64,000 nt of DNA, taken from NCBI GenBank assembly GCA_947359465.1, contig OX375879.1, positions 119,304,557 to 119,368,556 of the forward strand. The letters run 5' to 3'. The notes beneath the pieces are model-generated. The model saw only the letters and a list, made by a program, of their open reading frames with translations. It did no database searches and was not told where the DNA came from. This document shows positions 44,301 to 50,300 of this stretch, piece by piece. Within the stretch, counting starts at the first letter, position 1. Each line of letters opens with the position of its first letter. This DNA is from Metellina segmentata. Its lineage: Eukaryota; Arthropoda; Arachnida; Araneae; Tetragnathidae. The translations under genes and the position numbers were made by a program.

Positions 44301-46722
44301 CAATTCTTCCGTAATTATGATAAACTTGACACTTGATGAACTAAAAAACTATAGACTGATAGATGAATAAAAATAAGATAAGTAAAAAATATTTTTAATT
44401 GTATTCCATAATAGACGAAATAATATAAAGTTATAGATAGAAAATTTAATTTTACATTTTTAACTATTTTGATGTGTTTGCAAAAGCAGCCATCAGCCCC
44501 TGAATCCGTCAATGGCGCCAGCACTCGGCACATCTCTACTATTATAAAAGGAAGTGTTTGTCTGTCTGTCCTGTACGCAGTGTCCTGACGAATAGATAAC
44601 ACTTACAATAGTGAAATTTAGCACACATGTGGTCCAAATTTTTTGCAATTTTTCTATCGCCTTCGAATTTTAAAATTTAATCTAAAACATTTAAAAATTA
44701 ATTAATTGGAATTTAATTATTATTATTTTCCTTAGAATGGCATACGGTATAAAGACAACGATTTTAGTATCAGCAACGATTTTAGCGGACGAACAAAACA
44801 AATAAAGTTTTAACTGGAGTTATGTAGTTCTTTTTTCTATCTCCTAGATCGTTAAAGATAGAAGAAAAATTTCAACGGATTTCAAATCTGCGGAAAATTT
44901 TACATCAGATCGATACCTAAAAACATGATTTTCTTTAAATAAATAATTTTTAAATAGTAACTTTTATATTTTTTCCAATACAAATTTCGCCGCCGAGAAG
45001 AATGACCTTCGTTTGATTCGAGATTCATTCATTTTGAAAAGTAACGAATTCGGGTGAAGCAAAAGAAATAATTAAAGTTATGACTGGCGTTTTTCAGTGC
45101 TTTTTTCTAAATCAGCGATTGTTTAAAATAAAATGAAAACATCAACGGATTTCAAAGCTGCGGAAAATTTTACACCAGATAGATACCTTATACGTTTGAT
45201 TTTCTTTTAATAAATAATTTTTCAATTAAATATTTATATTTTCATAGGAGATTGTGACGTCACGCCGATTGGATCTCTTCGCAAACGATTTTGGCCGCAT
45301 TTGACAATGACGAATCCATCACGAAAAGAACTGTAACAGGAACGCAAACTTTTCAACAACAAAAAAAACCTGAGTTCAAAAAGTTTCGAAAAAAATTAAT
45401 AACTTCTAATAACCGGTATAAATCAATCCAAATAATCAATTGGTAGAGAAAATTTTAATCCCCAATTTAGCAATGGACTGTGATCAGGAGTTTATCATGC
45501 CCAAAACACAGAGAAAGCCTCCCACATGCTAGTCATTTAAAACAGAGAAAGCACACATCAACATTATAAAGTTATACAGTACACTCTCAAATATCAGCGG
45601 ATAATCCACAAAATAGGTAAAATAGGCACAAAGCAACACGAAAATGTCTTTGAAATTTTATATTTGCAGAGTGTAGTGTGCCTATAACATACACAATTGA
45701 ATTGATACAGTATACATTTCTGGGCTTAAATTTGTTTATTTACTTTTTCAACAAAATAATCAGTTGTTTTCTTTGTGTGTTAAAACACTTATATTTTATT
45801 TTAGATTGAAGTTTTGTCAACATTATTTTGTCACAAAAAGACCACTGATAATCAAGAGTTTACTGTACTGTGAAATTGCACCCCCATAGAACATATTGGC
45901 AACTGAGGGAAAATATTTAGTACTAATGGAAACACTTTTTGCTCCTAATTTCTTACCCTGATTCCTTGAGTAATTCATTTTTAAAAATTGCTTCAGGTTA
46001 ATTAAATTGTGCATACCTTATAAATGGAGTGTTTGATACTATTTAAACACTTTTTTTTCTATCTCAGCATGACAAGGAATGATCTCGCCTATCATTCAAG
46101 GATACTACTGATGTGTTGGAATCAGTGGTAAAGAAATTGACAACTAAATGGGAGTTTTCTAAATATTAAAAACAAGACAAAGTACATACAAAGTTCTGAA
46201 GAGTAAAAAAAAACCCATTTCAATATACAAATGATAAGTAACTACACAGCAAAAGGAAATTTTTAAATCAACAAACATGTTTTCAAAATTTATACGTTAA
46301 GGCAGGTTTTTAAGTAGCTTTATACATTTCCCTTGCTCAGGATATGCATGCTCTGATTAGATTTAGAAATCAGTTTCATGCTTTTGTACAGCTGAATACA
46401 AATGGTTAGAATACAGTAAGAGGCATTAAATATAGAATTTTAAACAGAAGAATACACATAAAACAGACAAAAAATAAACAAAAAGAACGAAACGACTTTT
46501 TGAAAGATAAAAAGTCTACTAAATCAAAAGAAATAAATTGATTTATACAAGGGGAACTAAAATTAGATGAATATAAAAATGAAAACATCATTCAAAAGTA
46601 CAAATAAACAAACTGTATACGATATCTCTACTGTTTAGAAAAACTAATACTAACAAAAAATCTTAATAATTACCTTTGATGTATTCAGCAACATGAAGAG
46701 AAATAGTTTCTAAATCATCCAT
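2124..46722 (-). CDS. CDC14: CDC14-family dual-specificity phosphatase (15-exon gene model)
   Basis: Joined minus-strand exons, 5' to 3': 46722-46674, 38745-38649, 31779-31704, 30408-30316, 29007-28928, 27630-27564, 27021-26959, 25388-25301, 23752-23522, 22970-22832, 17063-16850, 13238-13090, 7908-7693, 2755-2501, 2145-2124. Each junction has GT and AG ends and keeps frame, giving 1839 nt and about 612 residues; human CDC14A is about 600. CDC14 enzymes reverse CDK phosphorylation at Ser-Pro sites during mitotic exit, cytokinesis and DNA repair. The N-terminal domain ends in FRDASF and [10 protein letters not shown]; the catalytic domain carries [21 protein letters not shown] and the P-loop HCKAGLGRTG, with C and R intact, then [13 protein letters not shown]. 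The TQGDKL motif begins a Ser/Pro-rich, probably disordered tail. The catalytic part is certain by family similarity. The last two exons rest on splice sites and phase only. Introns reach 8 kb and are filled with transposons. An in-frame TAA overlaps the donor at 7693, so a 521-residue isoform is possible. Confidence 0.93.
2501..2755 (-). CDS. CDC14: CDC14 exon 14 (predicted Ser/Pro-rich tail)
   Basis: A 255-base open stretch is flanked by an acceptor TTTATAG and a strong donor GTAAGTA. Its phase fits exon 13 exactly: AG plus A gives Arg. It encodes [39 protein letters not shown] and [15 protein letters not shown]. The composition (Ser, Pro, Asn) matches exons 12 and 13 and differs from the surrounding mobile DNA. 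No family similarity is known to me here, so RNA evidence would decide. Confidence 0.72.
4036..4458. mobile_element. GC-rich MITE nested in the CAGGGTGG element
   Basis: TAGGTCCGGTGCACACAT on the left and ATGTGTGAACCGGGCCCTA on the right are imperfect inverted repeats that continue inward through TTTTTCAACG and GGCGCCGCC blocks. The CpG-rich interior contrasts with its AT-rich surroundings. I found no clear TSD. Confidence 0.6.
4459..4635. repeat. About 60-base tandem repeat, three units
   Basis: Three imperfect units share GACTACGGC (or GACAACGGCC), CAGTTGTACC-like and ATCGCGCCAAG blocks. They lie directly beside the GC-rich MITE, inside the CAGGGTGG element. Confidence 0.6.
4686..4990 (+). 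mobile_element. Helitron-like 5' end fragment
   Basis: TCTCTAATACTATAAACGGA follows an A and matches the 5' ends at 41226 and 44533. The next bases share GTGTTTGTC, CTGACGAAT-like and CACTTACA blocks with those copies. No CTAG terminus follows, so it is truncated. Confidence 0.6.
5828..7688. other. Intron 13 remainder; no gene recognised
   Basis: This holds the right part of the outer nest shell (to about 6190), then AT-rich intron. A 75-codon plus-strand open frame at 7415-7642 has no recognisable similarity and lies antisense within the CDC14 intron. I see no other supported feature. Confidence 0.5.
7693..7908 (-). CDS. CDC14: CDC14 exon 13, Ser/Pro-rich tail
   Basis: After completing a Ser codon the exon encodes [36 protein letters not shown] and [21 protein letters not shown] resembles the human AVSQPFRLSSS. 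Several Ser-Pro and Thr-Pro sites are candidate CDK or MAPK sites. The acceptor is TTTCGTAG. The exon can end at the donor GTAAGC (after 7693) or read on to an in-frame TAA at 7691-7689. Confidence 0.92.
8085..8860. repeat. Unclassified dispersed repeat, copy 1
   Basis: Blocks such as ACCCTCTCAGTGGTT, CTGGCCA, TATGCAATATCGTACCATCA and GGCGTCATTTGAAAATTTC recur in the same order at 24110-25150. The interior is AT-rich and the ORFs crossing it are unlike any protein I know. It is probably an old mobile element. Confidence 0.55.
9308..9600 (-). mobile_element. Helitron-like 3' end (minus) with palindromic hairpins
   Basis: Reading on the minus strand, GCCCCTAG ends at 9308 followed by T. Two diverged tandem copies of a block containing TTTGGTTTGCTTCGCAAACC (hairpins near 9371-9393 and 9547-9569) and CCCGGGGATT follow. 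The same hairpin block recurs at 43329 and 51849 near other CTAG ends. Confidence 0.55.
9600..10600. repeat. Degenerate repeat cluster
   Basis: Three related segments (9899-10045, 10060-10180, 10218-10350) share ACAAAAATAATTGTAC, ATTCTGAGGTATACTG and AAAACTAATA blocks. The related sequence recurs inverted at about 14700-14995. CACTTAATGCACCCTAAACT near 9606 and CACTTAATAAACCCTAAACT near 10543 bracket the cluster as direct repeats. Confidence 0.55.
10620..11977 (-). mobile_element. 5'-truncated LINE (Jockey-like), reverse transcriptase pseudogene
   Basis: The minus strand encodes a reverse transcriptase from mid-palm: [34 protein letters not shown] (catalytic block A), [20 protein letters not shown], and [15 protein letters not shown] with the catalytic ADD in place of YADD. 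A frameshift occurs in a G run near 11376-11383. The thumb and C-terminal part follows ([33 protein letters not shown]). The element lacks its N-terminal ORF2 half and all of ORF1, as is typical of LINE truncation. Sequence 10620-10886 is probably its 3' untranslated region. Confidence 0.9.
12392..12935. mobile_element. Possible hAT-like MITE remnant
   Basis: CAGTAGTGGTTCTTAAAGTT near 12392 and AAGTTTGGAAACCAATG near 12930 form a weak inverted pair of the hAT type (CAGTGGTTCTCAAA). No TSD was found and the arms are strongly diverged. Confidence 0.35.
13090..13238 (-). CDS. CDC14: CDC14 exon 12, TQGDKL motif
   Basis: The exon encodes an Asn-rich stretch, then [20 protein letters not shown], closely matching the human block [20 protein letters not shown]. 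The donor GTAACT and acceptor TTCATATAG keep frame. This conserved short motif in an otherwise variable tail confirms that the gene continues this far. Confidence 0.95.
13742..15055 (+). mobile_element. Possible non-autonomous Helitron
   Basis: TCTCTCTCTATATATATCAA with GTTGGCGTCTGTTG just inside resembles Helitron 5' ends. GCAGAGGGCAGAGCCCCCTAG at the other end has a short hairpin followed by CTAG and T. The interior has no ORF. It includes inverted copies of the 9700-10350 repeat family. Pairing these two ends is inference. Confidence 0.45.
15058..15400. repeat. Direct repeat pair of about 65 bases
   Basis: ATAAAAATAAATAAAATTTG through TTAAGTAAGGTGTGTATTTT at 15058-15128 recurs, slightly changed, at 15330-15400. 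Confidence 0.6.
15401..16849. other. Intron 11 part; one open frame of unknown meaning
   Basis: An A-rich run lies at 15880-15902. A minus-strand 82-codon frame (16186-15941) ends exactly at a GTAAGTG donor-like site and has protein-like composition, but I recognise no family. Nothing else is supported. Confidence 0.4.
16850..17063 (-). CDS. CDC14: CDC14 exon 11
   Basis: The exon completes [19 protein letters not shown], the end of the catalytic domain, where human CDC14A has LEEKQASLWVQGDIFRSK. It then enters a basic Asn/Ser/Arg-rich tail including [16 protein letters not shown]. The acceptor is TATTCCTAG and the donor GTAACT. The tail part is not conserved with vertebrates. Confidence 0.93.
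17064..18649. other. Intron 10 part; AT-rich low complexity and unassigned DNA
   Basis: An (AAT)n/(AAAT)n low-complexity run covers about 17247-17345. The rest has no recognised coding or terminal-repeat structure, apart from a short GC-rich block near 17490-17520. Confidence 0.5.
18650..22118 (-). mobile_element. TAGGGTGG DNA transposon, long TIRs, 8-base TSD, broken transposase
   Basis: The element starts TAGGGTGGAGCGAAAAACAC and ends with the exact inverse. CTCTATAT flanks it on both sides (18642-18649, 22119-22126). Inverted arms extend about 370 bases (to near 19025 and from near 21750), so the insertion is fairly recent. The minus strand encodes a transposase-like protein broken into frames: [111 protein letters not shown] and [21 protein letters not shown] have seen this protein family repeatedly in arthropod and Hydra genomes, but I cannot name its superfamily. 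Confidence 0.88.
19187..21415 (-). pseudogene. Transposase-like gene of the 18650-22118 element (frameshifted)
   Basis: Pieces in order on the minus strand start at MPRTRSVDV (21415), pass through 21275-21069 and 19874-19554, and end with [37 protein letters not shown] and [14 protein letters not shown] near 19187. Several frameshifts and stops separate them, including a stop just after ELSLRRI. The region 20100-21060 is poorly preserved. Catalytic residues could not be assigned from this copy alone. Confidence 0.7.
22127..22831. other. Intron 10 end; nothing recognised
   Basis: AT-rich intron between the transposon and CDC14 exon 10. The 112-codon plus-strand open frame at 22219-22557 has no similarity that I recognise. 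Confidence 0.5.
22832..22970 (-). CDS. CDC14: CDC14 exon 10, phosphatase P-loop
   Basis: The exon begins with the end of an Ala codon and encodes [37 protein letters not shown] and LE. The invariant Arg of the HCxxGxxR signature is present, as is the family block [13 protein letters not shown]. The acceptor ACTGCACAG follows a T-run and the donor is GTATGT. Confidence 0.97.
23522..23752 (-). CDS. CDC14: CDC14 exon 9, start of catalytic domain
   Basis: The exon encodes [35 protein letters not shown] and GAIAVHCK. It carries the catalytic Cys of the signature HCxxGxxR and the WPD-loop-like region around FVDGSTPSD. The last base begins the Ala of HCKAGLGRTG. The 231-base length keeps frame. The donor is GTATAA, a little weak but preceded by AAAG. 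Confidence 0.97.
24110..25150. repeat. Unclassified dispersed repeat, copy 2
   Basis: It shares ACCCTCTGAGTGGTTTTGAC, TCTGGCCAG, AAATTGGCATCA, TATGCAATATCGTTCTTTCA and GGTGTCATTTGAAAATTTC with 8085-8860 in the same order, with extra sequence in the middle. It lies in CDC14 intron 8. Confidence 0.55.
25301..25388 (-). CDS. CDC14: CDC14 exon 8
   Basis: The exon encodes [20 protein letters not shown] and then PHAKSKSEN, matching the family block [20 protein letters not shown]. It ends with one base of a Gly codon at a GTGCAA donor. The acceptor is CTTTATAG. Confidence 0.96.
26315..26790. repeat. Unclassified dispersed repeat B, copy 1
   Basis: ATTTATGATAAAATAGTAG, GAGCTGT, AATAATTATTTAT and GCAATAAGTGATTTTGAGAG recur in order at 59785-60215. 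There is no ORF. It lies in CDC14 intron 7. Confidence 0.5.
26959..27021 (-). CDS. CDC14: CDC14 exon 7
   Basis: This 63-base phase 0 exon encodes [20 protein letters not shown] and E, matching the human block GFFDFETFDVDEYEHYE. The acceptor is ATTTCTAG and the donor GTAAGA. It is the linker into the catalytic domain. Confidence 0.96.
27564..27630 (-). CDS. CDC14: CDC14 exon 6
   Basis: One base completes Arg, then the exon encodes [20 protein letters not shown] and SK. The family sequence is [20 protein letters not shown]. The donor is GTAAAT and the acceptor ends GATGCTAG. The reading frame is phase-consistent with both neighbours. Confidence 0.95.
27726..27996. mobile_element. Possible small MITE in CDC14 intron 5
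   Basis: GTAGAAGGCAGTCGA near 27730 is the inverse of TCGACTGCCTTCTTG near 27977. The unit is about 270 bases and more GC-rich than its surroundings. An 82-codon plus-strand frame spans it but looks incidental. Confidence 0.45.
28000..30315. other. Introns 5 and 4; no further features
   Basis: AT-rich intron sequence around exon 5. I found no recognisable gene, terminal repeat or RNA. Confidence 0.5.
28928..29007 (-). CDS. CDC14: CDC14 exon 5
   Basis: The exon encodes [20 protein letters not shown] and then PLFIPF, ending with the first two bases of the Arg of FRDASF. The family sequence is VIYLKKTPEEAY and PYLPFRDASF. The acceptor is TTTCTATAG and the donor GTTAGC. Confidence 0.95.
30316..30408 (-). 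CDS. CDC14: CDC14 exon 4
   Basis: The exon encodes [20 protein letters not shown] and then [11 protein letters not shown], matching the human block SYSLSRKKIVHYT and [11 protein letters not shown]. It has 31 whole codons and splices phase 0 to phase 0. The donor is GTGAGT. A pogo-type element lies 64 bases upstream of its acceptor, in intron 3. Confidence 0.96.
30472..31154 (-). mobile_element. pogo/Tigger-type element, internally deleted
   Basis: CAGTACAACTCCAATTATCC and GGATAATTGGCATTCTACTG are the inverted ends, flanked by TA on both sides. The minus strand retains the transposase C-terminus: [20 protein letters not shown] followed by [13 protein letters not shown], the acidic tail pattern of Tigger transposases. 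The catalytic domain is gone. Confidence 0.85.
31704..31779 (-). CDS. CDC14: CDC14 exon 3
   Basis: The exon encodes [20 protein letters not shown] followed by NKKLK, matching the family block [20 protein letters not shown]. The acceptor has a long pyrimidine tract ending TTCCAG and the donor is GTAAGA. One leading base completes a Ser codon begun in exon 2. Confidence 0.96.
31780..33869. other. Intron 2 part; nothing recognised
   Basis: AT-rich sequence with only short, unsupported open frames, such as a 63-codon plus frame at 32654 with its antisense partner. Confidence 0.5.
33870..34421 (+). mobile_element. Helitron 3' part
   Basis: The copy ends CCATGGGCAACAGCGGGCTAG followed by T. Its body shares CGCGGAGGAATAATTTTCCA, TATGATTTTCTTTAAATAAA and TTTTACACCAGATTAATACC with the copies at 41226 and 44533. 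The 5' end is missing. Confidence 0.7.
34793..37593 (-). mobile_element. Hairpin DNA transposon with ~500-600-base inverted repeats and FSDG-family transposase
   Basis: Starts GGGTCAATCCATGTCA and ends TGACGTGGAATGACCC. ATAA flanks both sides (34789-34792, 37594-37597). The arms continue inward as diverged inverted repeats for about 500 to 600 bases, sharing GATCAGACGGAGGAAAC, CAACATTGG, CTTGCAGGTATAATT-like and GTGAGTCAAGTGATTTCTAT blocks. Between them lies a broken minus-strand transposase with motif FSDGCSG, a stop, [17 protein letters not shown] and FFATSHGKT. This motif set is common in arthropod and cnidarian transposons. I do not assign a superfamily. Confidence 0.85.
35560..36545 (-). 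pseudogene. FSDG-family transposase pseudogene
   Basis: From 36545 leftward: [97 protein letters not shown], then a C-terminal domain [34 protein letters not shown] and [20 protein letters not shown]. Stops replace Gln in the QYKN motif (TAG) and Trp before PKRKDE. Sequence between SHGKT and the tail is deleted relative to family members as I remember them. Confidence 0.75.
37863..38398. mobile_element. Non-autonomous hAT MITE
   Basis: CAGGGCTCGAAATA on the left and TATTTCGAGGCCTG on the right are inverted ends. Flanks CTATAATT (37855-37862) and CCATAATT (38399-38406) match in 7 of 8 bases, the hAT duplication length. GTGCACCTAATTT-like blocks recur inside both ends. There is no ORF. Confidence 0.85.
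38649..38745 (-). CDS. CDC14: CDC14 exon 2
   Basis: The exon encodes [15 protein letters not shown] and then [13 protein letters not shown]. This corresponds to the start of the CDC14 N-terminal domain, where human CDC14A reads DRLYFATL and HYFSIDEELVYE. The acceptor is TTTTTCAG and the donor GTAAGT. It is separated from exon 1 by a 7.9-kb intron and from exon 3 by a 6.9-kb intron, both full of mobile elements. Confidence 0.95.
38800..39964 (-). mobile_element. Mariner transposon, transposase pseudogene
   Basis: Termini TTAGGTATACAACTTTGCTT and AAGCAAAGTTGTACACCTAA are inverted and flanked by TA. The minus strand encodes the mariner N-terminal domain ([29 protein letters not shown]), the block [20 protein letters not shown] with the first catalytic Asp, and a degraded second block ([11 protein letters not shown], preceded by a stop). 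Then a deletion removes the third Asp region (SDYHLF), followed by the C-terminus [20 protein letters not shown]. Confidence 0.92.
39965..41225. other. Intron 1 part; nothing recognised
   Basis: AT-rich sequence with no supported gene or terminal repeat. Confidence 0.5.
41226..41956 (+). mobile_element. Complete non-autonomous Helitron
   Basis: It starts TCTCCACTATTATAAAAG after an A and ends CCACGGGCAACGCCGGGCTAG before a T, with a short GC hairpin before CTAG. No TSD is present, as expected for Helitrons. The interior shares long blocks with 33870-34421 and 44533 onward, including an internal duplication of the TATGATTTTCTTTAAA segment. There is no Rep/helicase gene. Confidence 0.8.
41957..43222. 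other. Intron 1 part; nothing recognised
   Basis: AT-rich intron. An 83-codon minus frame at 42679-42428 has no similarity that I recognise. Confidence 0.5.
43223..43432 (-). mobile_element. Helitron 3' end (minus)
   Basis: On the minus strand, the hairpin AGCACGGGCAACGCCGTGCT is followed by AGCCACGCTGTGGCTAG and T. The internal hairpin TTTGGTTTGCTCCGCAAACC is at about 43329-43350. It abuts the SINE on the right. Confidence 0.6.
43433..43855 (+). mobile_element. SINE 3' part with four tandem tail units
   Basis: GGAGGGTGGGGTGCCAGCTG and TGACCGTGG match the SINE at 50690. The tail motif, about 85 bases with GATCCCGGACCGT, GCCCGTTGAGTTGCTAT and ACGTTAATTAAAAATT, is repeated about four times here and once in the other copy. 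Confidence 0.75.
44241..44532 (+). mobile_element. Orphan CAGGGTGG terminus
   Basis: CAGGGTGGCTACAAAAATTG followed by AAAAAGTTCCCTGAG matches the left end of the element at 3504. The opposite end was not found. The Helitron at 44533 may have interrupted it. Confidence 0.55.
44533..45300 (+). mobile_element. Helitron 5' part
   Basis: TCTCTACTATTATAAAAGGA after an A is the family 5' end, followed by GTGTTTGTCTGTCTGTCC. The body contains two to three repeats of GAAAATTTTACA(T/C)CAGAT with TGATTTTCTTT. No CTAG terminus was found before about 45500. Confidence 0.65.
45577..45865. mobile_element. pogo/Tigger-type MITE
   Basis: CAGTACACTCTCAAATATCA and TGATAATCAAGAGTTTACTG are inverted ends, flanked by TA. 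The 289-base unit has no coding content. Confidence 0.75.
45866..46673. other. Intron 1 start; nothing recognised
   Basis: AT-rich sequence between the pogo MITE and CDC14 exon 1. Only short unsupported open frames are present. Confidence 0.5.
46674..46722 (-). CDS. CDC14: CDC14 exon 1 (start codon)
   Basis: This 49-base first coding exon starts with ATG at 46722-46720 and encodes [16 protein letters not shown] plus one base. It ends at a GTAATT donor. The final base G joins AT of exon 2 to make Asp, restoring the family sequence AEYIKDRLYF; human CDC14A has CEFMKDRLYF. The residues before AEYIK are not conserved, so the choice of ATG rests on its being the only one in the open stretch. Confidence 0.85.
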
Positions 46723-47350
46723 TTCTAGTATTAATTAGCAAATCATTTTAATATAAACTTATGTCGATGACATATGGTAAATAAAATTTTTCGAATTCTT
46801 AACTATATAATAGTATTCCAAGACGATTCAAACAACGATCAAGTATGTATGATAAATAAATTTTACAAAATTTTGGTTGAGAATAGATATCGAAAACAAA
46901 ATGCTCAATGAAGCCGGCAAACCGTTTTGAAACACCTTTATAAACTGCTGAATTTTCTTGTTAACTTATGATTGATTTCTGGACAGATGTCAACTAACGT
47001 TTTCATTTTAAATTTTTGTTTGGTATCGAGATTAGTAGCACATCTCCTTCTTCTACTAATTTTTTCAAGGGCGGCGTTCGTAAAGTCCAACTTCTAAGCG
47101 AGTCAGCATTAATGTCAATGACCTGTAGCTCATTCGAATGGTTATATAATTATTGATATACTAATATTTTCTCAGGAATTCTTCACGTAACGCGAAACCA
47201 ATCGTTTTGATACAGACTTATTGACCATGACAAAAATAATTTTCGCGAACGTAAAATATTGTTAAATAATTTCTTATAAATTTTAACGATAATTCTCAGT
47301 TTGAACAACAGTTAACAGATTTGTAAATAAACCGCGTTACTTAAATCGAG
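46723..47350. promoter_or_regulatory. Divergent CDC14/MOB3 promoter region
   Basis: Only 628 bases lie between the CDC14 start codon (minus) and the MOB3 start codon (plus), so both 5' untranslated regions and core promoters must lie here or in unseen upstream non-coding exons. I see no obvious TATA box in a position that would decide a start site and no recognisable mobile element. The call rests on gene arrangement alone. Confidence 0.6.
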
Positions 47351-47386
47351 ATGGCTGGGTTTGTTGATTTCTTTGGTAAAAATAAG
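47351..47386 (+). CDS. MOB3: MOB3 exon 1 (start codon)
   Basis: The 36-base exon encodes [12 protein letters not shown] and ends at a GTAAAC donor in phase 0. Joined to exon 2 it reads [14 protein letters not shown], where human MOB3A has VFNKDKTFRPKRKF. The family pattern supports this start. Confidence 0.9.
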
Positions 47387-50300
47387 GTAAACCTTATATA
47401 TATTCTTCAGATTTTGTTTCAATTGCAAATGTTTAAACACTGGTTTTCTTCTATAATGCTAAAGCTTGCTTCATCTATTTTTTTGTGAAATTGTTTGACC
47501 TCTAATGTTTAAGAAAAAGGACTGGCTTGTACGCATTAGAAGATAATGTTAGTTTTCCGTCCTCATGAAGTCATTGTTAACTTTTACGTGCAAAAATTTC
47601 TCTGTATTGTTAAAAAACTCTGACACTGAATTGCGTAACAACCCAACAAAGCTGAATACTCCAAATTTAAAAACGTGGTAGTCTGCTCCCAGTACTTCTA
47701 CAATAATTTGTGGTTATCGTTTACTGTACGGTCCACATTGGCGACTTTTTCCAAAATATCGCCAAATGTAAGATTGCGTCAATGACGTCCATATCCGAAA
47801 TGGCGTCATCAACACAACATACATAGGAACAAGTAAACAAAACTTTTGCATCCAATTTTCTGATTCTGTATAAGCAAAATCCACACTGTGAACCTTTGCA
47901 AATATGGAAATGAAAATGAGGAATGCACAAATAAACAATAAAATGTAAAGAAAACTAACTTGCCCATGACTTCCGCTAGCTCCATACGATTTCTCCGCTG
48001 TTTCGGTTGTCATGATTATTTGCTCCCTTCGCCTCATCGCATGTTAAGGGCGGGTAAACACGCATTTTTGCATCCACAAAAGCCATAAGTTTTTTTTTCG
48101 CCACTCATATACGACGAGATATATTTACAATTAGTGCAGATGCAGACATACTTATTTAACGATGGTGTAATTCCAACAGTAATTAAAATCTAAAGGAACG
48201 GAGCGTCGAAAAGCGATGGTAACGGAAATCAAAGAGCGATCCAAAAAACGTACATGCTAACGAAGGGAGCAGTCGATACTTATTTAACGATGGTGTAATT
48301 CCCACAGCAATAAAATCGAAAGAAATGGAGCTTCGAAAAGCGATGCTGCAGGAACGTTTAAAAGCGATGGTAACGGAAATCACATAGAGCGATCCAAAAA
48401 ACACACTTGCCAACGAAGGGAACGGTTGAAAAGGAATGGTATTTGAAAAAAACGGTCGAAAAGGAGTGGGTGGTATTTGAATACCCTGGGGTGAAGGGAC
48501 TGAGATAGGGTTGTCATAAATAAAATATATCCAAAATTCAATACATTTGGTGATATTCGCATGCTTGGCGACAAAAATCAAAATTGGCACGATATCACGG
48601 TTTTCAAATATAGGGTTACCAAAAAACTAATTTGTAGAGCCAGGTTACCAGATTTGGCGATAAATCTATATGGACCGTACAGTAAAGGTCACCCCTTGAT
48701 GGTAGTTAGGGAAATGATCGAAGCACATTTTCAAACTGCATTTTTTAATATGTATTCATTTCAAGCACTCAATACACCACTTGATGCTTTTTAATTCCTT
48801 TTGCTTACATTTATTTACAAAGATTAACCTCCAAGCGACATTCCTGAGTACTGTTCAGTAATATACCTGGTGGAGTTGTCGTTCAAGGTAAGACGTTTGA
48901 CGCCAATAAAACAACGCAAAAAGTACCATTCAGAGCGTGGAGTGCGAAAAATTTTGCAGATAGGGTTGCCATAACAAAAAGGGCAGATGTCAAGAAAAAC
49001 AACAAAAGGTGAAGGTTACCATATATGGCGACAAATCGCTTTCTTACCGTGAACGACAGTTCCACCATATACCCAATATATTGTATTCACCCAATATATC
49101 GTAGAAGAAAAATGACGATATTTTGCGTTTGGGATTTGAAAATTTTTCCTGTGTGTAATTTAACTTAATTTTCAAACATGTGTTCAGACATGTTGCTTGG
49201 AGGGTAAAAATCTGCCTATTGAATTTAAGACTTTCGAGACAGTATACTTTTGCTGGTAAAATTTACAATCCCGATACTCAATACTACTGTTGATAATCAC
49301 ATTTTAAATTTTCTATGACATCAGACTTTTGCCTTGCAATTTATTATTATATATTCTGATTGTTTTTAATTTTTCACACAAGAAGGTATGTATTAAAACG
49401 ATGACAAATATTTTAAGTGTTCAAGTCTAACTATAAAACTCAATTTTCAGGATAACAAAAAAGGAAGTAACTAAGGTAGGCAAATATCAAAAGCCCAGAA
49501 AAACTCAAATCAAAAGGCATTTATAATTTTAAAGTAACGAATTTTTGAAAAATTGGCATATTTTGTAAGTAGCAATTAAAAAATTTAATTTTTGTGTTCA
49601 ACAGTTGAGGTATAGTCTCAAATTAGAATGAAAACTAATGTTTCAAAGACAGGAATATACTGTGTTGTAGTACCAACATAATTCATAGTTTTTCTGATTA
49701 TTAATGATCATATTTGAGTATCATACATGAAAAGGTAATTGTTGAAATCAATACGTATTATGGAAGCTTACCTTCTTTTTCACACTTGTATTGCTTCAAC
49801 TTCTTTAAGAACCCAGGTCGTTGAATAAGTATAACCTTTTCTCTTATACTTTAAAGCAATCAATCTATGTTCAATATCAGCAATGAAGCGTAAAAAGCCT
49901 TTTTACGTTTACAAACAACTTAGAGTATTTATTCCAATCACCAAGAATTTTGTACAAGTTTTAAATATTACAGTTTTATGCATCATTTCTCGTGACATAG
50001 TACAATCGGCTGCCAGAAGGTTAGTTGTTTTCGCAGCAGTGCTGTCACGTATAGTCAGCGAAATACTAGTTTGCAGTTTTTCGTGACAGTAATATATACC
50101 AAGAAAATAGAAAGAGTAATTTTCCAAGACTGGATGTTTTACAGAATACTGGTAATAGAATGTTTAATTTGGTGAACACACAAGATTAAATAAAATTTAT
50201 ACATTCTGATTATGTTTCAAGTACCAACTGTTTATTGTCATACTTATAAAATATGTTTATGTATTTTATTTTTCAGACATTTCGTCCTAAGAAAAAATTT

